Shown here piece by piece: positions 7,583 through 15,395 of a stretch of 30,242 nucleotides of DNA. Origin of the DNA: Devosiaceae bacterium (GTDB lineage: Bacteria > Pseudomonadota > Alphaproteobacteria > Rhizobiales > Devosiaceae); NCBI GenBank assembly GCA_021648585.1, contig JAKISM010000009.1:1-30242 (forward strand), read 5' to 3'. A program made the translations under genes and the position numbers. The notes under the pieces are model-generated. The model searched no databases. It was not told where the DNA came from and saw only the letters and a program-made list of their open reading frames with translations. Numbering within the stretch: position 1 is the first letter of the stretch; each line of letters begins with the position of its first letter.

Positions 7583-8338
7583 ATGCCACGCAATAATAAA
7601 AACCTCACTCGCCTATTTGTTGATATGTCTATCAATCTTAATGATATAATTGCGCTTGATAAAAAACAAAGTAATTATCTTATTTCTGTGTTGCGCAAGA
7701 ATATTGGCGACGAGCTGATAATTTTTAATGGAGAAAATGGCGCTTTTTTAGCTAAGATTGAAGGAGCATCAAAAAAAGCAGCGCAACTTTTGGTGTTAGA
7801 GCAGCTTGCTGAACAACCAAAACCCAATGACCTATGGTATTTCTTCGCACCATTAAAAAAAGCTCGCCTTGATTATATGGTGCAAAAGGCAACTGAAATG
7901 GGTGTTGGCACTATGCAACCTGTCATCACGCAATATAGCCAAGTGAAACGCTTAAAAAACGAGCGTATAAATGCAAATATTATTGAGGCGGTTGAGCAAT
8001 GCGAAATATTATCTATTCCTAAGATTGAACAAGAAATCACACTCAAAAACCTGATAGGGAATTGGCAAAAAACACATGGCAATCGTAAGTTGATTTTGGC
8101 TGATGAAACTATGAGTGCGGCTTCTCCTGTTGCAACTTTGCAGGCTCTAAGAGGAGAGAAAATTGCTCTGCTTATTGGGCCCGAAGGTGGTTTTTCTGAT
8201 GAGGAATTATCGCTATTGCATGAGCAGAATTTTGTTGTGTCTATTTCTTTGGGTTCACGCATCTTGCGGGCTGATACGGCGGCGGTTGCGGCACTTGCAC
8301 TTATTCAATCAATTATATTTGAAAACCATCCATCGTAA
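7583..8338 (+). CDS. rsmE: 16S rRNA (uracil-1498-N3)-methyltransferase
   Basis: A 251-residue SPOUT-class methyltransferase that modifies U1498 of 16S rRNA. An N-terminal PUA-like domain covers about residues 10-75 (LFVDMSINLNDIIAL onward). The knotted SAM-binding domain shows LIGPEGGFSDEEL near 197-209 and LGSRILRADTAAVAALA near 223-239, both diagnostic. Length matches the family. The ATG at 7583 lies 60 bp from the divergent ubiA start. It precedes gshA by about 87 bp in the same direction. Confidence 0.95.
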   Translation: MPRNNKNLTRLFVDMSINLNDIIALDKKQSNYLISVLRKNIGDELIIFNGENGAFLAKIEGASKKAAQLLVLEQLAEQPKPNDLWYFFAPLKKARLDYMVQKATEMGVGTMQPVITQYSQVKRLKNERINANIIEAVEQCEILSIPKIEQEITLKNLIGNWQKTHGNRKLILADETMSAASPVATLQALRGEKIALLIGPEGGFSDEELSLLHEQNFVVSISLGSRILRADTAAVAALALIQSIIFENHPS

Positions 8339-8425
8339 TTTTACGATAAAAGAATTGCAATTATATTTTTTGTCTCTTATGTTCATTTCATCAAAATACT
8401 TTAGGCAAATAATTTGGGTACGATT

Positions 8426-9781
8426 ATGACCTCACCACTTATAGATAGTAAAGCCGATCTTATTGAAGTTCTTTCAAGAGGAAATAAGCCAAAACAGCAA
8501 TGGCGCATTGGCACCGAGCATGAGAAATTTACTTTTTTTCGTAAAGATAATTCGCCTGTTCCCTATGAGGGAGAAAACGGCATTGAGGCTTTGCTCAAGG
8601 GCATAATGGCGCTTGAAGATTGGGATCCGTTGCTTGATGAGGGCAAAATTATTGGGCTTAAATGCCCTGATACTGGCGGTGCAATTTCGCTTGAGCCGGG
8701 GGGGCAGTTTGAACTTTCTGGTGCGCCGCTAAAAAATGTGCATCAAACCTGTGCTGAAACTGCGGCACATCTGAAAATGTTATCAGAAATTGCTGAGCCG
8801 ATGGGAATTGGCTTTTTAGGAGTGGGGGTTGCGCCAACTTGGGCTTTAGATGAAATTCCACTAATGCCAAAAAGTCGCTATGGTATAATGAAACCCTATA
8901 TGGAAAAAGTCGGAACGCTTGGCACGTCAATGATGATGCGCTCTTGCACGGTGCAGGTAAATTTAGATTTTTCATCTGAAAGCGATATGGTTAAAAAATT
9001 GCGAGTGAGCTTGGCACTACAACCGATAGCCACCGCTCTTTTTGCAAATTCACCCTTTCTTAACGGCAAGCCAAATGGCTACCTCTCTTATCGCTCGCAT
9101 ATCTGGCAACATACCGATAATGCTCGCACTGGCATGTTGCCGTTTGTGTTTGAAGAAGGCATGGGGTTTGAGCAATATGTTGATTATGCACTTGATGTGC
9201 CGATGTATTTTGTGATGCGAGATAAAAAATATATCAATGTGGCAGGTGAGAGTTTTAGAGATTTTCTGGACGGGAAGTTACCGCAACTAATGGGTGAAAA
9301 ACCAAATGTGCAAGATTGGGAAGATCATATTTCAACAATTTTCCCCGAAGTTCGCCTTAAGCAATTTTTAGAAATGCGAGGAGCAGACGGCGCACCATGG
9401 GCAGAAATTTGCGCACTTCCAGCTTTATGGGCAGGGATTTTTTACGACCAAAGCGCCCTAGATGCGGCATGGGATTTGGTCAAAAATTGGAGTGAAGAAG
9501 AGCGGCAGAACCTACGCAATGACGTACCAAAACTGGCTTTGAAAACAAAATTCCGTAAAACAGATGCTGCAAATATTGCAAGGCAAATGCTTGATATTTC
9601 AACCGCAGGATTAAAAGCACGTAATTGCTTAAATGGTGAAGGCATGGACGAAACCCACCACCTCGCTCCACTAGAATATACGCTTAAAACTGGCAAAACA
9701 CTTGCTGAGCGTATGCTTGAACTTTATCATGGCAAATGGAATGGCGATATTTCACAGGTCTATAAAGATGCGGCTTATTAG
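8426..9781 (+). CDS. gshA: Glutamate-cysteine ligase (plant/alphaproteobacterial type)
   Basis: A 451-residue enzyme that joins glutamate and cysteine in the first step of glutathione synthesis. Family features are the WRIGTEHEKFTFF segment near residues 26-38, ISLEPGGQFELSGAPLKNVH, MMMRSCTVQVNLDF, and FEEGMGFEQYVDYALDVPM. This is the single-chain type shared with plants and proteobacteria, distinct from E. coli GshA. I start at the ATG at 8426 (MTSPLIDSKADL). An in-frame TTG at 8414 adds only four residues and has no better ribosome site. The gene lies about 87 bp after rsmE; the downstream DNA is a repeat element and accessory genes. Confidence 0.95.
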   Translation: MTSPLIDSKADLIEVLSRGNKPKQQWRIGTEHEKFTFFRKDNSPVPYEGENGIEALLKGIMALEDWDPLLDEGKIIGLKCPDTGGAISLEPGGQFELSGAPLKNVHQTCAETAAHLKMLSEIAEPMGIGFLGVGVAPTWALDEIPLMPKSRYGIMKPYMEKVGTLGTSMMMRSCTVQVNLDFSSESDMVKKLRVSLALQPIATALFANSPFLNGKPNGYLSYRSHIWQHTDNARTGMLPFVFEEGMGFEQYVDYALDVPMYFVMRDKKYINVAGESFRDFLDGKLPQLMGEKPNVQDWEDHISTIFPEVRLKQFLEMRGADGAPWAEICALPALWAGIFYDQSALDAAWDLVKNWSEEERQNLRNDVPKLALKTKFRKTDAANIARQMLDISTAGLKARNCLNGEGMDETHHLAPLEYTLKTGKTLAERMLELYHGKWNGDISQVYKDAAY

Positions 9782-9800
9782 GATTGAGTTACACGACGTA

Positions 9801-9948
9801 CTTTCCCTCTCCCCTTGCGGGAGAGGGTGGCACGCAAAGCGTGTCGGGTGAGGGGTAAGAGAAAAATATAAGCGTCTTAGTTTGCCCCAAACGCTACACC
9901 ACTCATCCGCCCTATCGGGCACCTTCTCCCGCAAGGGGAGAAGGAAGA
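9801..9948. repeat. Long imperfect inverted repeat element
   Basis: Two arms in inverse orientation each contain the core CTCCCCTTGCGGGAGA. The left arm (9801-9855) continues into GGGTGGCACGCAAAGCGTG and GGGTGAGGGG. The right arm (9899-9948, read on the minus strand) continues into AGGTGCCCGATAGGGCGGAT and GAGTGG. Between them is about 45 bp of AT-rich spacer. Each arm also has its own small hairpin, such as CTCCCCTTGCGGGAG. The GC-rich text is unlike its surroundings and resembles the widespread CTCTCCCCTTGCGGGAGAGGG repeats of rhizobia. It fills most of the 280-bp gap between gshA and the DUF5680 gene; no gene is seen there. Confidence 0.8.
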
Positions 9949-10061
9949 TATCTTTCTAACACCAGCAATAAAAGCTCAACATCCCTATGTTGAACCACGA
10001 ACAAGAATAAATTGTTCCCTGTGATGTTTACAATGCACAACTTTTAGGCTCAGGTGTTTAT

Positions 10062-10544
10062 ATGTCCGCTAAAGTACCAAAATTCAAACTGACTAGGTTT
10101 TTGCTTGACGCTAAAAGAAATTCCTATGCAGGATTGGACGACAACGCAGCGATACTGAACCCATTACTCAAAGGTAGCAAACAGCTTGAGTGGAAGGATG
10201 GAGATTGGTTTTACCGTGATGTATATTATGGCATGTCATTATTTACGGGCATGGAAGTGGTTTATTATAGAGGAAAACCAATTTGGTCGATGAGCTATTC
10301 TGGCGGGACACAATCAGATGTCAAAGCGGAAGAAACAAAAATAATTTATACATTTTTGCGATCCGCTCTAATGAAGGCTCCCGTGGAGTTTCCAGTGCGT
10401 GGCCCAGCTGCATTTTCAAATAAAAATCTTTCGTATATTATGACAAGTCACGGGATCTTGGAATCTTTTTGGGGGCAAGAGGAAGTATCCGCCGATGGAA
10501 TTTGTCGATATGCTCTTACCTTTGCAGGCGGATTAGTTCGTTAA
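10062..10544 (+). CDS. DUF5680 domain protein
   Basis: A 160-residue soluble protein. The order FLLDAKRNSYAG (residues 13-24), WKDGDWFYRDVYYGMSLFTG, MEVVYYRGKPIWSMSYSGG, FLRSALMKAP and a C-terminal YALTFAGGLVR matches DUF5680, a small family scattered across bacteria and sometimes fused to or near XRE-type regulators. The function is unknown. The ATG at 10062 starts just before the conserved part. It stands alone on the plus strand, bounded by a repeat element and a truncated toxin gene, so it is probably an acquired accessory gene. Its patchy family distribution fits that. Confidence 0.78.
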   Translation: MSAKVPKFKLTRFLLDAKRNSYAGLDDNAAILNPLLKGSKQLEWKDGDWFYRDVYYGMSLFTGMEVVYYRGKPIWSMSYSGGTQSDVKAEETKIIYTFLRSALMKAPVEFPVRGPAAFSNKNLSYIMTSHGILESFWGQEEVSADGICRYALTFAGGLVR

Positions 10545-10597
10545 ACTGGTTATGGGTGTGTTTAAGGGATATGAAGTGGCGTTTCATCGGCAATTCC

Positions 10598-10828
10598 TTA
10601 CAAATAAACATCCTTCCTATGCCCAAGCATAAGCACCAAAACTATCAATTTATCATGTTGAATTTCGCAAATTAGGCGATAAGACCCTACTCGATAGTGC
10701 CAAAAATATCCTAGTTTTGATCCTTTTAATTGCTTTCCCAATAATTTTGGGTCTATCGGAATATTGATCTCACTAATATACAATTTTAATTTTGCATCTT
10801 TTTTTATTGAAATGTCATGGGTGCTCAT
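10598..10828 (-). pseudogene. RelE/ParE-type toxin gene, 5'-truncated
   Basis: The minus-strand frame encodes the C-terminal two-thirds of a RelE toxin: IDPKLLGKQLKGSKLGYFWH, then YRVGSYRLICEIQ, then KLIVLVLMLGHRKDVYL at the end. RelE toxins cleave ribosome-bound mRNA and are partnered with an upstream RelB-like antitoxin. About the first 18-20 residues of the family are missing. The reading frame runs on upstream into GC-richer DNA with no RelE or antitoxin similarity. The junction therefore lies near 10805-10830. The ATG at 10828 could still start a 76-residue product, but the N-terminal helix-strand and any antitoxin are absent, so I call it a remnant. Confidence 0.75.
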
Positions 10829-11863
10829 TAGTCTGTATGGACTTGTCAAAGATAAGCGACGTCCTTGACATTTCTTTGGTCGGCAATTGGTCGCCCAATG
10901 CATTGATAATGATGGAACGATCGGATTTGTATTCGGTGAAGCCATCGTACTGGATGACGTTTTCCATCGACCCAAGGATCGAACTCGACCTGACCCCGCT
11001 GTGGTATGAGCTGAAGCGGCGGGAAATTGAGGTTTGGGGAAAGGACGTCCCCTGCGGCAGCCAGATAGGCAGCCCATGAGCCAATGCCTGTTTCTGATTA
11101 CTATACCTTGGCCTGGAATTTTTCCCTGTGCGCTGCATGCAATGGCGACCCTAACCTTTGGGGGTGAAACCTAGAGAAGCCCTTGTTCAGGCCATGGCTT
11201 TTGCCGATCAAATGCGTCTTGTGCAACAGCAGCAATGCTCCGTGCTGGTGGCGCATCTGGCGGCTTTACGTGGGGCGCTAAATCGGCCTCTGCCCACTAA
11301 GGAGGCCAGCTTGTTACCGTTCAAAAAAGCGCTTTCGCAATGCTGGAGTGTTGAAACCCGAATAACCAGACTGCCAGCCAGCGCCATTTACGATATCAGC
11401 TTGGTTTTTCTTTTGGTAATCAGCTTCTTGATAGCGCACCTAGCGCTTTGGCGTGACCGTTAATGTGGTTTGTGGGGTAGGGCTGGAAGTAGGATACCCA
11501 TTCCATGACCGTGACTGACATCCTCGTCACCTCACGCGGACGCATCTGCAGGCACAAAAAATCAACATTTCAATCGTCATGGCTGGCCAAAGGCTGGAAA
11601 TACAGGAGGTAGGCGGTGAAATATGGCTGATAAACTTCATGCTTTATGGTCTGGGATATATTGACTTGAGCAAAAAACATTGCAACCAATCGACAACCCA
11701 TTCGGCATAAGGTTGTCACCCATGTCTTCGAGTCGAATCCTATGTAGTTTGGCGCACCTCGACAGAAAAAGATCGAACGCGCCAGCGAACTTCAACGCGA
11801 GCCGCGGCTCGTGCCGCGCCCCATCGGAGCATGAGCAAAGCGAATTAGCGCGAGATAGGAAAA
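10829..11863. other. GC-richer gene-poor segment, probable decayed inserted DNA
   Basis: About 1 kb visibly richer in G+C than the flanking AT-rich genes. It begins at the broken RelE gene and ends at the 3' end of the tRNA-Arg gene. It holds only short open frames with no convincing start or family match. One at 10837-11079 (+) encodes an 80-residue peptide containing LWYELKRREIEVWGKDVP, which looks protein-like but is unrecognised. Another at 11158-11463 (+) has AMAFADQMRLVQQQQ and a hydrophobic tail. The rest, including the 11640-11860 part with a GCGAGCCGCGGCTCG palindrome, shows nothing I can name. The best reading is debris of an island integrated at the tRNA gene. Confidence 0.55.
10837..11079 (+). 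pseudogene. Unrecognised 80-codon ORF, possible gene fragment
   Basis: An ATG-initiated frame encoding MDLSKISDVLDI, then VGNWSPNALIMMERSDLYSV, then WYELKRREIEVWGKDVP. The composition (Trp, acidic and basic residues in a protein-like mix) is more natural than the overlapping minus-strand frame. It has no membrane segment and no motif I recognise. It sits in GC-richer debris directly beside the truncated RelE gene. It may be an inner fragment of a foreign gene rather than an expressed one. Confidence 0.25.
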
Positions 11864-11940
<77 letters not shown>

Positions 11941-12024
11941 AATTATAGTTGAATTGTCTATAAAATAAAAAATCAGCAATTAATAGCTTATCATTGAAAT
12001 AGCTATTAATATTATTGATTAGGC

Positions 12025-12057
12025 ACAAAAAAGCCCAATAGTTTTCTATCGGGCTTT
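12025..12057 (-). terminator. Rho-independent terminator after the 12073-13272 gene
   Basis: Read on the minus strand, AAGCCCGATAG - AAAA - CTATTGGGCTT forms an 11-bp stem with one G-U pair and is followed by a T-run (TTTTTTG). It lies 16 bp past the stop codon of the secreted-protein gene. Confidence 0.88.
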
Positions 12058-12072
12058 CTCATTTAGATTTTT

Positions 12073-13272
12073 TTACTGGTTTGCTAAAACACTAACATTA
12101 AGCAGTGCAAGCAAAGCTGGTGGGTTATTTACCAAAGCTACAAAAGCCATAATAGGAGTAGGATTTTGTGGGTTTGCTTTTATCTCAATGTTTTTTGGAT
12201 CATTTAGATATGTGCTAATGGCAGTGCTAACTTGTTTTTGTAATTCAGGAACTTCAAATTGAGTTAAAAACATTGGTGCCATCATAGCTAAACCCGGTAC
12301 CATTTTATCACGAGTTGTGCCTTGTTGTGCAGCTACAAAATCAAGAGTTTTATTAGTAACGCCATAATCATCGAAACTAATAGCAAATTCATTAAATGAT
12401 AATTGTGCTGCCAGATACATTATCATTTCCATGCTCTTTGCTTCATATTCAGGAGATGCAGGGTCAATTCCAGCTAGTTGTTTATTTATTTCCATTATGC
12501 TTTCAAGAACTTCAAGAGTATAGCCTGAGAAATCCATCGTCATATTGAGGCGACCAATATTTTTGAAATCAATATATAATTCATCTACCTTCATACGGCC
12601 ATCAGCAAGCGTCCAAGTGGCATCGCCAAACATATTGCCTTCAATCGCAGTCATATCAAAAGCGGTTAGACCTGCACGAACCTCTTCATCTTCAATTTTG
12701 CTTAAATCGCCAAAAATATCATTAATCTCAAATATGCTACTAAAAATGCTTCTATCGTCATTAGAATCATTGGTTGCTCTAGTGCTTGCAATTTTGAAAA
12801 CTTCTTCTCCTTCATAAGAAACAGAAATTTTCCCAGTACTAATCTCGTCATAAAGCGTCATATAAGAAAGTAAATCTTTCTCAGCATCTACAGGAACTAG
12901 AATATTATGAACAGTAATATCATTAACCTTGAAATTTAGATCATCATCAGTAAAATCAATATCCTTAAATTCAGCTCTTTTGGCACTATAACCACCGTTA
13001 TTCGTTTCTTTTACGTCAAAAAATACTATTGGTGTATTTGCCATTGCAACGCCCTTAGAATAGGCAGTGTCTGGGCTTGACCAATCGCTTAGAGTAATAG
13101 TGTTGCCATCAACAGAAGCATTTTTGAATTCAATATTCATGCCAGCACCAGCGCTTAGGGCTATTGAGAGTTTATCAGCAAAATCACGAGCATCAAGTGC
13201 TAGTGCGCTAAGCGGGAAACTAAGTGAAGCAACGCCTATTATGGTTGCAAAAGCTAATTTATTCATTCTCAT
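12073..13272 (-). CDS. Secreted protein of unknown function
   Basis: A 399-residue protein with a clear Sec signal peptide: basic MRMNK, a hydrophobic core, and a likely cleavage after FPLSALA near residue 25. The mature part is rich in alternating strands and Asp/Asn. It has repeated motifs such as FKDIDFTDDDLNFKVNDITV and MKVDELYIDFKNIGRLNMTM, reminiscent of long beta-rich periplasmic proteins of the YdgA/AsmA-like kind, but I cannot assign a family. No lipobox Cys or transmembrane anchor is seen after the signal. The start could be the first Met or Met3 (MNKLAFAT). It is probably a single-gene unit: its own terminator lies downstream and about 98 bp of AT-rich DNA separates it from the HAD gene. 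It is likely periplasmic or outer-membrane associated. Confidence 0.7.
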   Translation of the reverse strand: MRMNKLAFATIIGVASLSFPLSALALDARDFADKLSIALSAGAGMNIEFKNASVDGNTITLSDWSSPDTAYSKGVAMANTPIVFFDVKETNNGGYSAKRAEFKDIDFTDDDLNFKVNDITVHNILVPVDAEKDLLSYMTLYDEISTGKISVSYEGEEVFKIASTRATNDSNDDRSIFSSIFEINDIFGDLSKIEDEEVRAGLTAFDMTAIEGNMFGDATWTLADGRMKVDELYIDFKNIGRLNMTMDFSGYTLEVLESIMEINKQLAGIDPASPEYEAKSMEMIMYLAAQLSFNEFAISFDDYGVTNKTLDFVAAQQGTTRDKMVPGLAMMAPMFLTQFEVPELQKQVSTAISTYLNDPKNIEIKANPQNPTPIMAFVALVNNPPALLALLNVSVLANQ

Positions 13273-13370
13273 TTTTCGTCCTCATTTTGATTGTGCGGGG
13301 TTTATATTCTAGCTTGTTTATATTTGTATTACTTCAGATAAATCAATGGTAAATATGGCAAAATTAGTAG

Positions 13371-14129
13371 TTAAGTTAAAAACTTATCAATAAATTGCGC
13401 CAAATCATTAGTTATATGATGTATGTGATCTGCGTCATCGGCTCGCCCTAGCTCCCAACTTTCTACATGCTCATGGGTAAAATCATCATTTGGCACAACA
13501 TGCACCGTTTGCATTCCTATTTCTGATGCTACTTTGAGGTTTTTTTCTAAATCGTCAAACATTATTGCTTTGTTGGTCTCAATTTCAAAATTATTGACAA
13601 ACTTATCGTAAGCTATGGCTTTTGGCTTGGGGTTAAAGCCTGACATGCGAATATCAAACATGCCATCAAAAATATCAGCAAAACCAAGCTGTTCAAGCAC
13701 AGCAGTTGCGTGCCCAATATCGGCATTTGTAAAAATAAATTTACGCCCATTAAGCGAAGTTATTTTTTCAACTAATTGCTTATCTTGTTTGACAATAGAA
13801 TAATCAATATCATGCACATTATTTAGATAATGATTAGGATCAATGCCATAATCAATCATTAGCCCATTCATTGTTGTGCCATGATCACGGTAATAATCTT
13901 TTTGTAAGCGCCTTGCCTTTTCATGCTCAAAGCCAGTTATGTTCACTACATATTTGGTGATTAACACATCAACTTGTGCAAATAAATCGCAGGTGCGTGG
14001 GTAAAGCGTATTATCAAGATCAAAGACGAAATTGTCTATATGGGATAGGTTTTCTTTTTTCTTGTCGCCGTTGGTCGCTTTGCTCCCGACCCCGACACCC
14101 CCGCCGTTTATTCTTTTTCCACTATGCAT
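13371..14129 (-). CDS. HAD-superfamily hydrolase, pyrimidine 5'-nucleotidase type
   Basis: A 252-residue HAD subfamily IA phosphatase. Motif I is FVFDLDNTLYP (Asp37, Asp39), motif II is FIFTNAD (Thr134), a Lys lies in the KPKAIAYDKF segment, and motif IV is MFDDLEKNL (Asp192-Asp193). The DHGTTMNGLMIDYGIDPNHY stretch fits the yeast Sdt1/Phm8-like pyrimidine nucleotidase group found next to argB in rhizobia. Residues 1-23 (MHSGKRINGGGVGVGSKATN onward) are translated from the GC-rich repeat at 14061-14120. Family homology begins only around ENLSHID. The ATG at 14129 is the only standard start I find in frame, so the repeat appears to have been captured as an N-terminal extension. Confidence 0.85.
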   Translation of the reverse strand: MHSGKRINGGGVGVGSKATNGDKKKENLSHIDNFVFDLDNTLYPRTCDLFAQVDVLITKYVVNITGFEHEKARRLQKDYYRDHGTTMNGLMIDYGIDPNHYLNNVHDIDYSIVKQDKQLVEKITSLNGRKFIFTNADIGHATAVLEQLGFADIFDGMFDIRMSGFNPKPKAIAYDKFVNNFEIETNKAIMFDDLEKNLKVASEIGMQTVHVVPNDDFTHEHVESWELGRADDADHIHHITNDLAQFIDKFLT

Positions 14130-14376
14130 CTCGCTAGGTTACTTTCTTTATGCTTGTCGCCGTTGGTCGCTTTGCTCCCGACCCCGACACCCCCGCCATT
14201 ATTCTTTTTCCTTATGCGCTTTTATGCTTGTCGCCTTTGGGTTATTCAGCCCTTCAGACCCCGCTTGTCCGCCGTAGCCTTGGCGTAGGCGGAACACCCC
14301 CGCCGTGCTTTCTCTCTTGTCGCCGTTGGTCGCTCTCGCTCCCGACCCCGACACCCCCGCCATTTGTTCTTTTTTC
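14061..14376. repeat. Four-copy GC-rich repeat cluster between the HAD gene and argB
   Basis: Units start with CTTGTCGCCGTTGGTCGC, continue with a CTCCCGACCCCG part, and end ACACCCCCGCC plus a short T-rich tail. Copies begin at 14061, 14153, 14227 and 14316. Copies 1, 2 and 4 are nearly identical in their first ~45 bases. Copy 3 is diverged and carries about 30 extra bases (near 14262-14292) between GACCCCG and ACACCCCCGCC. That insert folds as TCCGCC...GGCGGA with a TAGCC/GGC.TA inner stem. AT-rich spacers separate the copies. Copy 1 lies inside the HAD reading frame. The composition contrasts strongly with the flanking genes. Confidence 0.85.
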
Positions 14377-14398
14377 ACTTTATATCTCGTTTAGTTGC

Positions 14399-15289
14399 TC
14401 ATTTTACTATCAATGTTCCAGCGCCATATTCGGTAAATAGCTCTATTAAAATAGCATGCTCGATTTTGCCGTTCAAAATAACTACACCTTCAACACCATT
14501 TTCTAGCGCTTCAAAGCAAGTTTCTACTTTTGGAATCATACCGCCGTGAATTGTGCCGTCTTTTATTAGTTCTTTTGCTCTTTTAATAGTGAGTTTGGGG
14601 ATAAGGTTATTATCCCTATCAAGCACACCTACAACATCTGTAAGGAATAATAATCTCTTTGCTTTGAGCGCGCCAGCAATAGCGCCTGCAAAAATATCTG
14701 CGTTAATATTATAGGTATGACCATCATTTCCTGCGGCAACTGGGGCAATAACTGGTATCATCTCAGAACTTGCTAGCATATTTATAACAGAGCAATCTAT
14801 TTTATCAGGCTCACCTACAAATCCTAAATCTATTATTTTTTCAATATTGCTATTGGGATCAATAATTTTTTTACTGGTTTTTTTTGCCACAACCATATTG
14901 CCATCTTTGCCGCAAAGACCAATGGCTTTTTCGCCCTGTTGATTAATCATCGCAACAATTTGTTTGTTGATTGAGCCAGCAAGAACCATCTCAACAATCT
15001 CTATGGTTTTTTCATCAGTTATGCGCAAACCATCGACAAATTCTGATTTAATGCCCATTTTTTCAAGCATCCTGCCAATTTGTGGGCCGCCGCCATGCAC
15101 AATTATTGGGTTTAGCTTTGATTGTTTCAATAGAGCAATATCACGGGCAAAAGCCTTTGAAAGCTCAATGTCGCCCATGGCATGACCCCCATATTTTATC
15201 ACTACCTGTTTTCCCTTATAGCGTTGCATATAAGGAAGGGCATTGGCCAAAATTGCGGCATCTCTTGATGAATTTTGTTGATTTTTCAT
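14399..15289 (-). CDS. argB: Acetylglutamate kinase
   Basis: A 296-residue amino-acid kinase that phosphorylates N-acetylglutamate in arginine synthesis. Family motifs are VVIKYGGHAMG at residues 29-39 (Lys32), IIVHGGGPQIGRML at 62-75, FVDGLRITDEKTIEIVEMVL at 84-103, and the C-terminal ADIFAGAIAGALKAKRLLFL followed by TDVVGVLD. Length is normal. An N-terminal helix (DAAILANALPYMQRYKGK), typical of the arginine-sensitive hexameric type, is present. In many rhizobia engB lies upstream; here the upstream gene is a divergent glutamine amidotransferase. The stop is followed almost directly by the repeat cluster. Confidence 0.96.
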   Translation of the reverse strand: MKNQQNSSRDAAILANALPYMQRYKGKQVVIKYGGHAMGDIELSKAFARDIALLKQSKLNPIIVHGGGPQIGRMLEKMGIKSEFVDGLRITDEKTIEIVEMVLAGSINKQIVAMINQQGEKAIGLCGKDGNMVVAKKTSKKIIDPNSNIEKIIDLGFVGEPDKIDCSVINMLASSEMIPVIAPVAAGNDGHTYNINADIFAGAIAGALKAKRLLFLTDVVGVLDRDNNLIPKLTIKRAKELIKDGTIHGGMIPKVETCFEALENGVEGVVILNGKIEHAILIELFTEYGAGTLIVK

Positions 15290-15395
15290 TTTTTATCTAT
15301 CTATTACAGTTGATATCCTTTTAGCGTGAAAAAATATAAATGTCATTGTATTATGCTACTTTATGTTAAACTTACTAAATTTAGAGAATTAACAA

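Noticed and set aside
9752..9934. 60-codon minus-strand ORF across the repeat element
   Set aside because: It is a translation of the inverted repeat arms plus the gshA end, with no ribosome site.
10598..11077. Full 159-codon minus-strand ORF as one protein
   Set aside because: Only the C-terminal 70 or so residues look like RelE. The first 83 come from antisense of GC-richer debris and are Ser/Pro/Arg-rich.
11158..11463. 101-codon plus-strand frame as a gene
   Set aside because: No clear ribosome site, no recognised motif, and a composition change to a hydrophobic tail. It lies in debris, so I describe it only as part of the segment.
11700..11750. tRNA-like text with a TTCGAGTCGAATCC motif
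   Set aside because: It resembles a T-arm, but no acceptor, D or anticodon stems can be paired around it.
14061..14376. CRISPR array
   Set aside because: The units are long, unequal and separated by short T-rich tails of varying length; one unit is interrupted. There is no regular repeat-spacer pattern and no cas gene.
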